A stretch of DNA of 64,000 nucleotides from positions 1,724,001 through 1,788,000 of the forward strand of contig NZ_JBBOSU010000001.1 of assembly GCF_038005225.1 (NCBI RefSeq), read 5' to 3'. Shown here piece by piece: positions 7,715 through 18,145 of the stretch. A program made the position numbers and the translations under genes. The number at the start of each line of letters is the position of its first letter. Position 1 is the stretch's first letter. This DNA comes from Solibacillus sp. FSL K6-1523 (GTDB lineage: Bacteria > Bacillota > Bacilli > Bacillales_A > Planococcaceae). The notes under the pieces were generated by a model. The model was given only the letters and a program-made list of their open reading frames with translations. It was not told where the DNA came from and searched no databases.

Positions 7715-8224
7715 TTACACCTCATCCTTTAAAAATAGTGTGCGTATTTTTTTCCGACTGCGAGATAATTTATTATGCACCCAAGACTCTTTTGCCTCAT
7801 ATTGTGCGGCGATTGTTTTTGTTTTAGCACCTTCAAAATAGTATTGTTTGAAAATATGTTGCTCTTGCAATGGGAGCTGATTGAGTAGGGCTTCCCAGTC
7901 GAGTGTATGCGTCGCTTCTTCTGCAAGTTGTTCTGGTAATTCAACTGTGGAATGCTGACGCTGCAATTTTCGAAGTGCATCAATTGCTTTAAATTTCGCA
8001 ATGACCGCAATCCAGTTTTTAAATGTATTTTTGGTGTCGTCATAATCATCAATGTGATACCAAATCGATACCACGATATCTGCCATACACTCCTCAATTT
8101 CTTGTGACCTGCCTGCAATATATTTACAAACAATCGACCTGAGCAATCCACCATATTGTTCGAGTAGCATCGTCACGCCGTTTTCTCGCTGCTGCTGAAT
8201 TGCTCGAATTATTTTTTTGTCCAT
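7715..8224 (-). CDS. ECF-type RNA polymerase sigma factor
   Basis: A 169-residue sigma-70 family protein. Region 2 is seen at about 15-85 (VCKYIAGRSQEIEECMADIVVSIWYHIDDYD, FKNWIAVIAKFKAIDALRK) and region 4 at about 105-165 (LPLQEQHIFKQYYFEGAKTKTIAAQYEAKESWVHNKLSRSRKKI). It precedes its DUF4179 partner. Upstream on the minus strand is TGAAC, 18 bases, CGTT, which could be a self-recognised ECF promoter; this is weak. Target genes are unknown. Confidence 0.88.
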   Translation of the reverse strand: MDKKIIRAIQQQRENGVTMLLEQYGGLLRSIVCKYIAGRSQEIEECMADIVVSIWYHIDDYDDTKNTFKNWIAVIAKFKAIDALRKLQRQHSTVELPEQLAEEATHTLDWEALLNQLPLQEQHIFKQYYFEGAKTKTIAAQYEAKESWVHNKLSRSRKKIRTLFLKDEV

Positions 8225-8862
8225 AGCACACCTCGTATTTAGTTCTAAACGTTATTTCGCGAAATACCCGTTCACTGTTCTATTCGTTCTATTTATTAAA
8301 ACCTATCATAACGTGCGAAAAAAATTTTTAAAAATTAGTAGAAAAGGGGGTTTGGGTAAGGAAATTTTGAAGGAAGAAATCTTATCATAGCGATTTCACC
8401 ATATTGCTACCAATTCAGACCTACGTATGATGGATGGAAGTAAAAATCCATTGTATATTAAAAATTAGATACTTTAGTTAAAAGGCACAGGGGAAAACTC
8501 TACATATATAAGTTGCATTTATGAAACAATCATCCAATTAGAATGAAAATCTAATTAAGCAAACGTCGCCTCCCACGGCAGCGACGCACCATGTGCAGTA
8601 AGTTTCAGATTGCCAACTTTTAAATGGAGGCTGGCCTTTCACAAAGCACAAAGATGAGTCGTACAGATTTGTGCAACAAACCTGTGCGACTCATGTGCTT
8701 AGACAGCCTAAACTAGCTAATACTTTATTAGAAGTTTTATGAGAACACTTACATGATAAGGATAGATTCTTTTGTTCAACCTATATAGCAATAAAATCAA
8801 TCAATAATGATGACGAGCTATCTAAAAAAGCGGAATCCCAATCGATATGGAGGTAATTTCAG
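8225..8862. other. 638-bp gene-free region with a hairpin cluster
   Basis: No convincing coding frame. Positions 8564-8700 hold consecutive dyads: CGTCGC/GCGACG (8564-8586), a GCCA/TGGC pair near 8610-8633, and a long imperfect hairpin (AAGCACA..ATGAGTCG against CGACTCAT..GTGCTT, about 8645-8700). The last has no clear T run, so it is not a typical terminator. The region lies between the divergent sigma operon and ywhD; it could be a small RNA, a riboregulator or a degenerate mobile-element end. I could not match it to a known riboswitch. Confidence 0.45.
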
Positions 8863-9384
8863 ATGAGTGAAAAAATGCATTTTACGATTATAAGCAACGA
8901 TTCTACCGATGGAGATGGCGGTTACGGGGTAGGTTCTATTGATTTAAATAATGTAACACCGGTAATTATTGATTGTGAAAATGAGCATGTATATATCGAT
9001 GTAGAAGCTTTACATGGGCGAAGTAAAATCGAAAAGAAAGTTCGTTTTGCCCCTGATTTAGCTCATGCAAGTGATGATTATTATCGCTATTGGATCGTTT
9101 GGGTAGCTACTCAAATCGGTCAAAATGGTCCTTATTATGCGGGTTGTACGGCAAGTGAGGTGCGTGTATCAAAAGAAGAACGTCGTATTAAACTCGGCTA
9201 TAAATCCTTGCCAGAACAAGTGAATTATTTGGATAAGGCGCTTAAAAGGAAGTTTATTTTAGATCATATCGACTCAAATTCGAAAAAACTACTTTACCAG
9301 TTTTTATCCGATTTTAACGAAGCATATTGGGAACATTCCCCTGAAGAGTTAAAACAACAACTAACGATTACGGAGGGTGTATAA
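8863..9384 (+). CDS. YwhD family protein
   Basis: A 173-residue protein matching the Bacillus YwhD family along its length: FTIISNDSTDGDGGYGVGSI near the start, then HVYIDVEALHGRSKIEKKVRF, YYRYWIVWV, GPYYAGCTASEV, GYKSLPEQVNYLDKALKRKFILDHID, and a helical end. No signal peptide or membrane segment. Function is not established. Its stop overlaps the ferredoxin start by one base, so the two are coupled. GGAGGT precedes the ATG. Confidence 0.85.
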   Translation: MSEKMHFTIISNDSTDGDGGYGVGSIDLNNVTPVIIDCENEHVYIDVEALHGRSKIEKKVRFAPDLAHASDDYYRYWIVWVATQIGQNGPYYAGCTASEVRVSKEERRIKLGYKSLPEQVNYLDKALKRKFILDHIDSNSKKLLYQFLSDFNEAYWEHSPEELKQQLTITEGV

Positions 9385-9620
9385 TGGCTTATGTAATTAC
9401 TAATTTATGTAAAGATGAAAAGGCAGCAATCTGTTTAGATGTTTGCCCAGTAGATTGCATCGATTTAACGGACACACAATATGTAATCAATCCAAGCTTA
9501 TGCATTGACTGCGGCGCTTGCGAGTTAGTTTGTCCAGTAGAAGCGATTTTCCATGAAGAAGATTTACCTGCTGAACATGAATCAGCTATTTTAATCGCAA
9601 CCAACTATTATGGAAGCTAA
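9384..9620 (+). CDS. Ferredoxin with two iron-sulfur clusters
   Basis: A 78-residue protein with two cysteine groups: C8..C16LDVC20PVDC24 and CIDCGACELVCPVEAI. The second is a standard 4Fe-4S motif (CxxCxxCxxxCP). The first is spaced like the cluster of 7Fe/8Fe ferredoxins of the FdxA/YfhL type. It acts as a small cytosolic electron carrier; the redox partner is unknown. It overlaps ywhD and ends the transcript, with a terminator at 9670-9715. Confidence 0.9.
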   Translation: MAYVITNLCKDEKAAICLDVCPVDCIDLTDTQYVINPSLCIDCGACELVCPVEAIFHEEDLPAEHESAILIATNYYGS

Positions 9621-9669
9621 AAAAGCAGTTGCAATTTAACTTCATTCATATATGTATAGTTAGTACCCC

Positions 9670-9715
9670 CTCCATCTAAACCTCATTATTTGCAGGTGAC
9701 GGATGGAGTTTTTTT
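9670..9715 (+). terminator. Terminator after ywhD-ferredoxin operon
   Basis: CTCCATC / GATGGAG stem with a 25-base loop followed by seven T. Confidence 0.8.
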
Positions 9716-9987
9716 GAGGAAGATTGTAATAAACAGAACGCCATTTATAAGAAAACTTATTACTCTGCATTTGATGGATAAGTCTAAATACTCTAAAGAT
9801 GTTTAATAAAAGGAATATTTACTTGGTTGTAGGTATAAGGGGGTATAGGGAATATCTCCTTTAATGTGAGTCTTTATGCCAGAAATATGCAATTAGAGCG
9901 ATGACAACGCATGGAGGGATATGCTATATTTGTATAAAATACTTTTAAATCATATGGGTGTGTGGATAAGAAAAGGGGTACATATTT

Positions 9988-11682
9988 ATGGATAAAATAT
10001 TCAGTTTTAAAACAATAAGAGCTAAGATATTAAGTGCCTTTTTTATAATTGTCATTTTTATCTTCGGTTTTAGTACTTATAGTTATTTTTCAAATCAGCG
10101 CATTATAACTGCGGCAGAAAATATTGTAGAAAAGGAATTACAACTATTAACAGCAAGTGAGAAATTAGCGTCTTCAATTAGTATTCGAACATCTGCTGCG
10201 AAAAGCTATGTTTTAACAGGGAATGTGGCCTTTAAAGAATCGTTTCAACAATATATTGAAATTGCGGAAGTAAACAGTGCTATTTTGAGTGAATCAGGGA
10301 CAGATGAAAACTTAGCAAGACTTGTTGAAATGGCTAGAAAATGGCGAGAAGAGATACAGACAAAAGTATTTGATGAATATGATAAAGGGAATAAAGAGCT
10401 TGCCATTCAATATATGAGATCGACGGATGTTTTGGCAGGGGAAGTAATGAAAGGCTACGAGGAAATTGCATTAGCCCGTGAAGAGGCGATTAACGAACTT
10501 GGCAATGAAATGATTGCACAATCGAAAGTGACAATGTACTTAGGGGCAATTATTGGTATGCTAATTACAATCATTGCAATTGCTGTCGCCTTTATTACAG
10601 CACGTATCATTACCAATCCAATTAAAGAAGTCGTACAAAAAATTACAGCGATGGCGGATGGAGATATGAGCCAACCTCCACTAGTACAAAAAACGAGAGA
10701 TGAAATTGGGGTACTTGTACACTCGGCAAATACGATGAATACAAAGTTACATGGTGTGCTAAGCTCGATTCATGAAGTTTCTGAAAATGTTGCGGCAAGT
10801 AGTGAGGAGCTCGCACAGTCGGCTATTGGGGTGAAAGACGGCGCTGAACAAATTGCAATGACGATGACGGACCTAGCAGAAGGTTCTGAATCACAAGCAA
10901 GTAGCGCTGGGGATTTAGCACATATGATGGAAAACTTTAAATTGAATGTTCAGCAAGCTACGGATGAAGGTACGACAATGGCGCATCATTCAGAGGAAGT
11001 TCTACAATTAACGGAAACAGGTCAAGGATTGATGAATGCATCCACGCAGCAAATGTTTACAATTGACCGAATTGTACAAGAAGCTGTAGTCAAGATAGAG
11101 GGATTGAATAATCAATCGCAAGAAATTTCAAAATTAGTTGATGTCATTGATGGCGTTGCCAACCAAACAAATTTACTCGCATTAAATGCAGCAATTGAAG
11201 CGGCAAGAGCTGGTGAACAAGGGAAAGGCTTTGCGGTAGTGGCAGATGAAGTACGCAAGCTAGCTGAACAAGTTTCCCTTTCTGTCACGGATATTTCTTC
11301 AATTGTGACACGAATTCAAAGCGAAACAACAAATGTCACAACATCACTGCAAATAGGCTATGATGAAGTCAAAAAAGGCACAGCACAAATTACAAATACA
11401 GGCGAAACTTTTGACAATATCGCAACGGCCGTAACGCATATGTCAACGAATATTCAAGGCATTACGGAAAATCTCCAAGGTATTGCTACGACAACGGATC
11501 AAATTAATCGTTCAATTGATGAAATTGCAGCAATCACGCAGGAATCTGCGGCCGGTATTGAACAAACGACCGCAACGATTGAAGAAACAGCAGGAACAAT
11601 GGAAGAAATCGCAAACAGCACAGAGCAATTAGCGACAGTAGCGGAAAATTTAAATACCCAAGTACAGCAATTTAAGCTGTAG
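9988..11682 (+). CDS. Methyl-accepting chemotaxis protein
   Basis: 564 residues: cytoplasmic start, membrane segment 1 (about 13-33), an extracellular four-helix sensor (about 35-185), membrane segment 2 (about 186-208, [19 protein letters not shown]), HAMP domain (about 209-262), and the long signalling coiled coil with the invariant hairpin tip [20 protein letters not shown] near 395-415. The signal passes to CheA/CheW, which are not in this window. It is the first of three tandem homologues; copy 3 is intact, copy 2 is broken. A terminator hairpin follows at 11692-11737. Confidence 0.92.
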   Translation: MDKIFSFKTIRAKILSAFFIIVIFIFGFSTYSYFSNQRIITAAENIVEKELQLLTASEKLASSISIRTSAAKSYVLTGNVAFKESFQQYIEIAEVNSAILSESGTDENLARLVEMARKWREEIQTKVFDEYDKGNKELAIQYMRSTDVLAGEVMKGYEEIALAREEAINELGNEMIAQSKVTMYLGAIIGMLITIIAIAVAFITARIITNPIKEVVQKITAMADGDMSQPPLVQKTRDEIGVLVHSANTMNTKLHGVLSSIHEVSENVAASSEELAQSAIGVKDGAEQIAMTMTDLAEGSESQASSAGDLAHMMENFKLNVQQATDEGTTMAHHSEEVLQLTETGQGLMNASTQQMFTIDRIVQEAVVKIEGLNNQSQEISKLVDVIDGVANQTNLLALNAAIEAARAGEQGKGFAVVADEVRKLAEQVSLSVTDISSIVTRIQSETTNVTTSLQIGYDEVKKGTAQITNTGETFDNIATAVTHMSTNIQGITENLQGIATTTDQINRSIDEIAAITQESAAGIEQTTATIEETAGTMEEIANSTEQLATVAENLNTQVQQFKL

Positions 11683-11691
11683 AAATTAGAA

Positions 11692-11737
11692 AGTCTTTAT
11701 AGATATGTGCATTTGCACACTATGAAGACTTTTTTCT
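11692..11737 (+). terminator. Terminator, chemoreceptor copy 1
   Basis: AGTCTTTATAG / CTATGAAGACT stem and T run. The hairpin recurs after copies 2 and 3, so it was duplicated with the gene. Confidence 0.8.
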
Positions 11738-12041
11738 GCTTTGTAGGGAGATTCAATTGTAATCCTAATTATTTATTTCAACAAGAAAGATAAATGATTT
11801 ACTATATTTATATAACATAGCTTTATGCATCCGATAAATACACTGAATAAAGATACTAATTTGCTGAATAGTAGAAAATATCCTCATTGTAGCTAGAAAA
11901 GTCATGGTATGATTGTCAGGTCCTAATAACATTTACACAATCAATATGCAATTTAGCAATGGGCAGTATTGAAGGACTATGCTATATTTGAAACTGGTAA
12001 ATATAATGTAATAGGTATATGGAAAAAGAGAGGAATACATA

Positions 12042-13134
12042 ATGATGTTCAAAATCTTCAATTCAAATCAATTCGCGCAAGGCTATTTACTGCATTTATA
12101 CTTTTAACCTTTTATTTTGTTGGTTTTAGTATATATAATTATTTTGCAAATGAGCGCGTCATATCTTCCGCGGAAAATATCGTACAAAATGAATTACAAA
12201 TGCTAACGGCAAGTGAACAATTAACATCGTCGATTAGCATTCGAACATTGCTGTCAAAAGTTATATTTTAACGGGAAATAAGGCTTATAAAGAGGAGTTT
12301 AACCGTTATATTGAAATTGCAGAGGAGAATAGTGCCTTCTTAACTGAGTTAGGGTCAGATGAAAGTTTAGCTGAAACTATGGAAAACTTTAAAATGAATG
12401 TTCAGCAAGCATCAGATGAAGGTACGACAATGGCGACGCATTCCCAAGAAGTTTTACAATTAACAGAAACGGGTCAAGGGTTAATGGATGCATCCACGCA
12501 GCAAATGATTACAATTGATCAAATTGTACAAGAAGCCGTGTCGAAAGTTGAAGGATTAAATAGTCAGTCGCAGGAAATTTCAAAACTAATCGTCGTAATT
12601 GATGGCATTGCCAACCAAACAAATTTACTCGCATTAAATGCAGCAATTGAAGCGGCACGAGCGGGCGAACATGGAAAAGGTTTCGCAGTTGTAGCGAATG
12701 AAGTACGTAAATTGGCCGAGCAAGTTTCACTTTCTGTCACGGATATTTCATCAATCGTAACTCGTATTCAAGGCGAAACTACGAATGTCACTACCTCATT
12801 GCAAACCGGTTATGACGAAGTGAAAAAGGGAACAGCACAAATCACGGATACGAGTGAAACGTTTGATAATATCGCAACGGCTGTCTCGCGCATGTCGATG
12901 AATATTCAAGGCATCACGGAAAATTTACTAGGTATTGCTACAACAACAGATCAAATTAATCGTTCGATAGACGAAATAGCAGCGATTACAGAGGAATCTG
13001 CAGCTGGTGTCGAACAAACGACAGCAACGATTGAAGAGACAGTAGGAACAATGGAAGAAATCGCTACGAACTCGGAACAATTGGCTACGGTAGCTGAAGA
13101 TTTAAATTTCCAAATTCAACAATTTAAGTTGTAA
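12042..13134 (+). pseudogene. Chemotaxis receptor, middle copy, disrupted
   Basis: A decayed copy of the flanking receptors with three lesions. (1) ATG 12042 (MMFKIFN) leads into the wrong frame after about 8 codons; the homologous FKSIRARLF follows in another frame. (2) Near 12250 one base is missing relative to copy 1 (ACATTGCTG versus ACATCTGCTG), ending the frame after RTLLSKVIF. (3) Around 12375 the reading jumps from the early sensor (DESLAE) directly to [10 protein letters not shown] in the signalling domain, losing about 0.6 kb that held the second membrane segment and HAMP domain. The downstream 251-codon frame (12379-13134) is a clean cytoplasmic signalling domain, including the hairpin tip. 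It has no evident ribosome site but could be made at low level. Confidence 0.85.
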
Positions 13135-13142
13135 AAATGGAA

Positions 13143-13186
13143 AGGTCTTCATAGGTTTATGCATTTGCAACTATGAAGGTCTTTAT
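13143..13186 (+). terminator. Terminator, chemoreceptor copy 2
   Basis: CTTCATAG / CTATGAAG stem, the same design as after copies 1 and 3 but with a degraded base and T run. Confidence 0.6.
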
Positions 13187-13278
13187 CTTCATTTATCGCA
13201 ATATTCAAAAGTGATAAAATGAATCATATTTTACCTTATGATTAATATAAGTACAAAAAGAGAGGGGACTACAAAATT

Positions 13279-14973
13279 ATGGTAAAAAATGCGAAAGTAA
13301 CATCCATTCGGAAAAGAGTATTATCTAGTTTCTTTGTTGTAGCTTTTTATTTCGCTTGTTTTAGTGTATATAATTATTTTGCAAATGAGCGTATTATTAC
13401 TACCGGTGAAAATATTGTACAAAAGGAATTACAATTGCTAACAACGAGTGAAGAGTTGGTATCTTCGGTCAAAAGTGCAGCATTGGCTGAAAAAAGGTAT
13501 ATATTAACAGGGGATGGAATACATAAAGATACATATCAACAAAACATGGATATTGCAGAAGTAAACAGTGCTGTCTTACTTGAACTAGGGACAGATGAAA
13601 ATTTATCGGAACTTGTTGAAAAAGCGAAAGAATGGCAAAGGATTGTGCAGACGAAAGTATTTGCTGAATATGACAAGGGGAATCAAGAACTTGCTATTCA
13701 AAATATGAATGCATCAGATATTTTGGTAGAAGAAGTAATGGAGGGATACGGGGGAATTACACTAGCACGAGAAGAGTCTATGAATCAACTAGGTAATGAA
13801 ATGATTGCAAAATCGAAACGAACAATGATAATAAGCTTAGTTGCGAGTATGGTTGTAATACTACTTGTAATTATTACTGCTTTTACGATGGCTCGTATCA
13901 TTGCGGATCCGATTAAAGCTTCTATACAAAAACTTAAAGGCATCGCACAAGGGGATCTAAGACAGCCGCCATTAGAACAAAAAACACAAGATGAAATTGG
14001 ATTGCTTACACACTCAACGAATACTGTAAATAGCATGTTACATAACGTTTTGAGCTCGATTCATGAAGTTTCTGGTAACGTTGCGTCAAGTAGTGAGGAG
14101 CTCGCACAATCGGCTCTTGGCGTGAAGGTTGGTTCGGAACAAATCGCGATGACGATGACAGACTTAGCAGATGGTACTGAATCGCATGCAAGTAGAGCCG
14201 GTGATTTAGCACGAATGATGGAAAGCTTCAAAGGAAATGTACAACAAGCAACGGATGAAGGCACGACAATGGCGCATCATTCAGAGGAAGTTTTACAATT
14301 AACGGAAACAGGTCAAAAAATGATGAATGCATCCACGCAGCAAATGGTTACAATTGACCGAATTGTACAAGAAGCTGTGGTCAAGGTTGAAGGATTAAAT
14401 AGTCAATCGCAGGAAATTTCAAAACTAGTCGTTGTAATTGACGGCATTGCCAACCAAACGAACTTACTCGCATTAAATGCAGCGATTGAAGCAGCAAGAG
14501 CGGGTGAACAAGGAAAAGGCTTTGCGGTTGTTGCAGATGAAGTACGCAAGCTGGCTGAGCAAGTTTCCATTTCTGTTACAGATATTTCATCGATTGTGAC
14601 ACGCATTCAAAGCGAAACAATGAACGTCACAACATCATTGCAAACAGGTTATGATGAAGTCAAAAAAGGAACAGCGCAAATTACAAATACAGGTGAAACA
14701 TTTGAAAATATCGCGACAGCTGTGACTCATATGTCAACGAATATTCAAGGCATCACGGAAAATTTACAAAGCATTGCCACGACAACGGAGCATATTAATC
14801 ATTCTATTGACGAAATTGCAGCAATCACGGAGGAATCCGCAGCGGGTGTCGAACAAACGTCCGCAACAATTCAGGAAACAGTCGGTACAATGGAAGAAAT
14901 CGCTGCTAGTTCGGAGCAATTAGCGATAGCAGCTGAAGATTTAAATAGTCAAATACAGCAGTTTAAACTGTAG
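13279..14973 (+). CDS. Methyl-accepting chemotaxis protein
   Basis: 564 residues, the same architecture and length as the first copy: membrane segment near 15-35, four-helix extracellular sensor, membrane segment near 185-207 ([21 protein letters not shown]), HAMP, and signalling domain with [20 protein letters not shown]. The sensor differs from copy 1 ([18 protein letters not shown] versus [18 protein letters not shown]) while the signalling domain is nearly the same, so the copies probably detect different ligands. The start follows AGAGAGGGG. A terminator follows. Confidence 0.92.
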   Translation: MVKNAKVTSIRKRVLSSFFVVAFYFACFSVYNYFANERIITTGENIVQKELQLLTTSEELVSSVKSAALAEKRYILTGDGIHKDTYQQNMDIAEVNSAVLLELGTDENLSELVEKAKEWQRIVQTKVFAEYDKGNQELAIQNMNASDILVEEVMEGYGGITLAREESMNQLGNEMIAKSKRTMIISLVASMVVILLVIITAFTMARIIADPIKASIQKLKGIAQGDLRQPPLEQKTQDEIGLLTHSTNTVNSMLHNVLSSIHEVSGNVASSSEELAQSALGVKVGSEQIAMTMTDLADGTESHASRAGDLARMMESFKGNVQQATDEGTTMAHHSEEVLQLTETGQKMMNASTQQMVTIDRIVQEAVVKVEGLNSQSQEISKLVVVIDGIANQTNLLALNAAIEAARAGEQGKGFAVVADEVRKLAEQVSISVTDISSIVTRIQSETMNVTTSLQTGYDEVKKGTAQITNTGETFENIATAVTHMSTNIQGITENLQSIATTTEHINHSIDEIAAITEESAAGVEQTSATIQETVGTMEEIAASSEQLAIAAEDLNSQIQQFKL

Positions 14974-14982
14974 AAATAGGGA

Positions 14983-15025
14983 AGTCTTCATAGGATGTGC
15001 AATTGCATCTATGAAGACTTTTTTA
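14983..15025 (+). terminator. Terminator, chemoreceptor copy 3
   Basis: Perfect 11-bp stem AGTCTTCATAG / CTATGAAGACT and a T run; it also separates the convergent response regulator gene. Confidence 0.85.
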
Positions 15026-15031
15026 ATTCAA

Positions 15032-15637
15032 TTATATCCAGCCTTTGTCACTGGCACTATTAACAGCTTGTTGCCTAGATTCTACATGAAGTTTTTGAAT
15101 AGATGTTGATAAATAGTTTCGAATCGTACCTTTTGTTAAAAATAATTTTTTGCTGATTTCATTTGTTGTACATCCTTCTTTGACGAGTTGAAGTACAGCA
15201 ATTTCACGCTCATTGAGAGGGTTAAGTTCTTTCTTAAATAATGTGGCAGCCAAATCTCTACTAACTACCTTTTCTCCATTGTTTATTTTTCGAATCGCTT
15301 CTATCAAATAATCAATCGGTTCATCTTTTAACAAGTACCCATGGACATCACAATCCATCGCCTTTTGTAAATAGCCAGGGCGGGCAAAAGTAGTCACAAT
15401 CATGACTTTACACGGTAAATGAGCATGTTTAATTTTTTCTGCAATTTCAAGTCCGGTAAGGAAGGGCATCTCAATATCTAATATGCAAATATCGGGTACA
15501 TCATTTTGAATAACATCCCAAGCTTTCTGACCATCTGAAACTTCTGCAATCACTCGAATATCGGGTTCAAACGATAGTAATGACGATAAGGCACCACGTA
15601 ACATTTGTTGATCCTCAGCTAATATGACACGTATCAT
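15032..15637 (-). CDS. NarL/LuxR-type response regulator (DesR-like)
   Basis: 201 residues. The receiver domain (1-120) has acidic residues ED at 8-9, phospho-acceptor Asp in CILDIEMPFLTG (about 54), Thr in IVTTFARPGY and Lys in YLLKDEP. The LuxR-type helix-turn-helix (about 137-200) reads LNEREIAVLQLVKEGCTTNEISKKLFLTKGTIRNYLSTSIQKL. It overlaps the sensor kinase gene by 4 bases. The pair resembles DesK/DesR and LiaRS-like systems that sense membrane state; the targets are unknown. Confidence 0.9.
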   Translation of the reverse strand: MIRVILAEDQQMLRGALSSLLSFEPDIRVIAEVSDGQKAWDVIQNDVPDICILDIEMPFLTGLEIAEKIKHAHLPCKVMIVTTFARPGYLQKAMDCDVHGYLLKDEPIDYLIEAIRKINNGEKVVSRDLAATLFKKELNPLNEREIAVLQLVKEGCTTNEISKKLFLTKGTIRNYLSTSIQKLHVESRQQAVNSASDKGWI

Positions 15638-16602
15638 AAAATCGGCTCCTTCTGTTTAGAATGTTGAATAGGAAATTTAAACGTAACTAAAGTTCCACGA
15701 GTAGGTGCATTATTAATGGATGCTGTTCCTTGTAGGGCATTCATTCGTTCCTTCATAGAAGAAATTCCATTGCCCAAACTTTGATTTTCGAGACCTACAC
15801 CATCATCAACTATTTTTAAACAATAGATGTGGTCAACACAATCAATTTCAACACGACAATTTTTAGCCTGACTATGTTTGATTAGATTCGTTGTAGCTTC
15901 TCTCACACATAAGGCAAGCATTGTTTCTTCTACACTTGCTAGGAGGATATTGGAACATTGATGATTCAACTTGAAAGAAATATGGGCTGTGTGTAATGCG
16001 TTTTTACAATGTAGAAGCTCACTTTCTAACGAGATAAAATTCATATCGGACACGATTTCTCTTACTTGTTTTAGTGCTGTGCGTGTCGTGGATAATATAT
16101 CGTTTAATTCATCTTTCGCTCTATTTGAATCTCTGTCCATCAATTTAGTTGTCAACTCGGTTTTTATTTTAATCATCGTTAAAGTATGACCAATCGTATC
16201 ATGGAGGTCCCTTGCAATACGCTGCCTTTCCTCCTGTTGTACGAGCTGTGTATTCACCGTTGCTAACTCGACTTTTAAGTTTTTCGTTTTTTCTACAAAG
16301 TAAATGAGTAACGGGAATGCTAATTGAAGCATCATAATCGGAATAATCATTGGTTCTTCTATTTTAAAAAGCTCGCCACTCTCAATCCATAAAACAATGA
16401 TAAACATGAGCGCAATTGCAACCATAGCCGACGCAATATGCCATTTGACGCGTGCTCTTCCAATCAAATCGGCGAACATAAATCCAAAAGTCAACATGAC
16501 AGAACCTTCGTACACGGCAATCACTGCAATAAGGAAGAGGCCAGCTAATGTTGCCAAATGAAGACGCCAATCTCGATACCATAATGCAAAATAAAACGCC
16601 AC
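15634..16602 (-). CDS. DesK-like sensor histidine kinase, start uncertain
   Basis: From the GTG at 16602 the protein has 322 residues: membrane helices (about 1-100), a HisKA_3 dimerisation helix with the phospho-acceptor His in RQRIARDLHDTIGHTL, and an HATPase domain (DDGVGLENQSLGNGISSMKERM). The frame stays open upstream to 16743 with plausible sequence (KIYPKDQAIQYLIIDVVSIV, then a membrane helix), preceded by AAAGGTTGGTG, but that position reads ATA instead of ATG. The true protein is therefore probably about 369 residues, either from an ATA start or with a damaged start codon. It overlaps the regulator gene and follows the DUF418 gene closely. Confidence 0.85.
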   Translation of the reverse strand: MAFYFALWYRDWRLHLATLAGLFLIAVIAVYEGSVMLTFGFMFADLIGRARVKWHIASAMVAIALMFIIVLWIESGELFKIEEPMIIPIMMLQLAFPLLIYFVEKTKNLKVELATVNTQLVQQEERQRIARDLHDTIGHTLTMIKIKTELTTKLMDRDSNRAKDELNDILSTTRTALKQVREIVSDMNFISLESELLHCKNALHTAHISFKLNHQCSNILLASVEETMLALCVREATTNLIKHSQAKNCRVEIDCVDHIYCLKIVDDGVGLENQSLGNGISSMKERMNALQGTASINNAPTRGTLVTFKFPIQHSKQKEPIL

Positions 16603-16766
16603 TAATAATAAACTAAGGATTATAAATTTGGCGGGTAACGATAAATCCGAGTCCGAACTTAATACAATCGAGATTAGAAAAACAATCGATACGACGTCAA
16701 TTATTAAGTATTGTATTGCTTGATCTTTTGGATAAATTTTTATACGTTACACCAACCTTTTATTAT

Positions 16767-17906
16767 TTATTTGAAATGGCCTTGCACGGCATGTTTTCGT
16801 ATCCATTCCATAGGCCCAACATGAAAATAGTTAATCCAATACTGTGCAATGAAAAGTTGGAGAATAGAAAGGGTCACCCAAATAGTAATAATTTCAATGC
16901 TATTGAGCTTTCCACCTAATCCTAAGCCCCACCCATAAAAAATAAATGATGCCATTATATTTTGAAGCACGTAAATACTTAAAGACATTTTGCCAACTTG
17001 CCCTAACCTTTTCCACAGCCAATATCCCTTTGTATATTCTACCATTTTACCAATAATTCCAATATAACCAAGTGCCATTATCGGTGCAAATAAATAGCGG
17101 ACAGGTAAATCAAAAGCGCCTCCAGGAATAAAGATAAGGAGATTTAAGGGGACACCAACATACAGTCCAATAGTAAGTAACCTTGTACGCGCCTGACGCC
17201 CATTTTCATCTTGAGAAAATACGCCGTTACGCATGAACTTGACGCCTAGTAAAAATAAGAAGATATTCATTGGAATAATAAAGATGGCTTCTGTTCTAAA
17301 AAACCAAAAATTCGTTAACCGATTATCAATTTGTTCAAACCAAGTACCATTTTGATAAATACTTACAATCGCATCGCTACTTGGTAAGGTCATATTAGCA
17401 CCTGATAAGGCAGTTATTAAAACAAGTAATATAATGAGTGCATGAAATCCGCCAACCAAATATAAAGTACGGTTAATAGCCTTATCCCCAGTCTTTATAA
17501 TAAAGGCAACAATCATTGCGGTCACCGCGTAACTCATCAAAATATCATATTCCATTACAAGTGTGAAATGGATCAAGCCCTCTACAAATAAAAATAAAAC
17601 AGTCCAAATGTATACGCCCGGCCAAGCATTTCCTTTGCGCATCGTTTGTTGATATTTTAGCTCTAAACCAACACCAAACATAATCGTTAATAGGCCAAGC
17701 AGCTTGCCATTGACGAAAAATAGCACAAGCATGCGAATAAAATCATTCAATGCCCACCAACCCGTATAAGCACTGGCCGTAATATAAGATAAGTCCCCAA
17801 AATAAGCAAAAATCCAAATGTTTGTGCCGAGTGTCCCTAATACTGCAAATCCACGTAAAATATCAACTAAAGGCAATCTTTGTGTACTGTTCATCATCCG
17901 TATCAC
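16767..17906 (-). CDS. DUF418 family membrane protein
   Basis: 379 residues with about nine to ten membrane helices. The N-terminal RLPLVDILRGFAVLGTLGTN motif and C-terminal domain (LSIYVLQNIMASFIFYGWGLGLGG...GPMEWIRKHAV) are those of the YeiB/DUF418 family, which is related to membrane acyltransferases. The stop lies 23 bases before the probable kinase start, so it is likely in one operon with the two-component system. The substrate is unknown; a role in envelope modification is inference. Confidence 0.85.
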   Translation of the reverse strand: MIRMMNSTQRLPLVDILRGFAVLGTLGTNIWIFAYFGDLSYITASAYTGWWALNDFIRMLVLFFVNGKLLGLLTIMFGVGLELKYQQTMRKGNAWPGVYIWTVLFLFVEGLIHFTLVMEYDILMSYAVTAMIVAFIIKTGDKAINRTLYLVGGFHALIILLVLITALSGANMTLPSSDAIVSIYQNGTWFEQIDNRLTNFWFFRTEAIFIIPMNIFLFLLGVKFMRNGVFSQDENGRQARTRLLTIGLYVGVPLNLLIFIPGGAFDLPVRYLFAPIMALGYIGIIGKMVEYTKGYWLWKRLGQVGKMSLSIYVLQNIMASFIFYGWGLGLGGKLNSIEIITIWVTLSILQLFIAQYWINYFHVGPMEWIRKHAVQGHFK

Positions 17907-18059
17907 TCTTTTCCTATTTTCTTATAACTAAAATGATACAGAGAAGCAGACACGAATCCCATTCACACCCGTCAAAAGTACTTTGTGACAGGTGTCATAC
18001 TGTGAGTGATTTGTTGAGTAAGTGGGGAGAAGAGGTTATTTTCGAGGAAATATAGTGTA

Positions 18060-18099
18060 GGGTGAAAAGGCTATATAAATAAACTTTTCACCCGATTTT
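18060..18099 (+). terminator. Hairpin with T run
   Basis: GGGTGAAAAG / CTTTTCACCC stem with a 14-base loop followed by GATTTTTG. No plus-strand gene is evident upstream; it may protect the DUF418/VOC interval. Confidence 0.55.
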
Positions 18100-18145
18100 T
18101 GAAAACTAACTTTTGTTAGAAGCTCTGTTAGTTCAACTGAATTGT

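Noticed and set aside
8564-8700. Known riboswitch upstream of ywhD
   Set aside because: No motif of TPP, c-di-GMP, guanidine or other common classes could be recognised; kept only as an unexplained structured region.
12379-13134. Independent soluble chemotaxis signalling protein
   Set aside because: No ribosome site before its first ATG, and the upstream sequence is the decayed N-terminus of the same receptor, so it is better described as part of a pseudogene.
16716-17000. 67-codon plus-strand frame opposite the DUF418 gene
   Set aside because: Antisense shadow of the DUF418 C-terminus.
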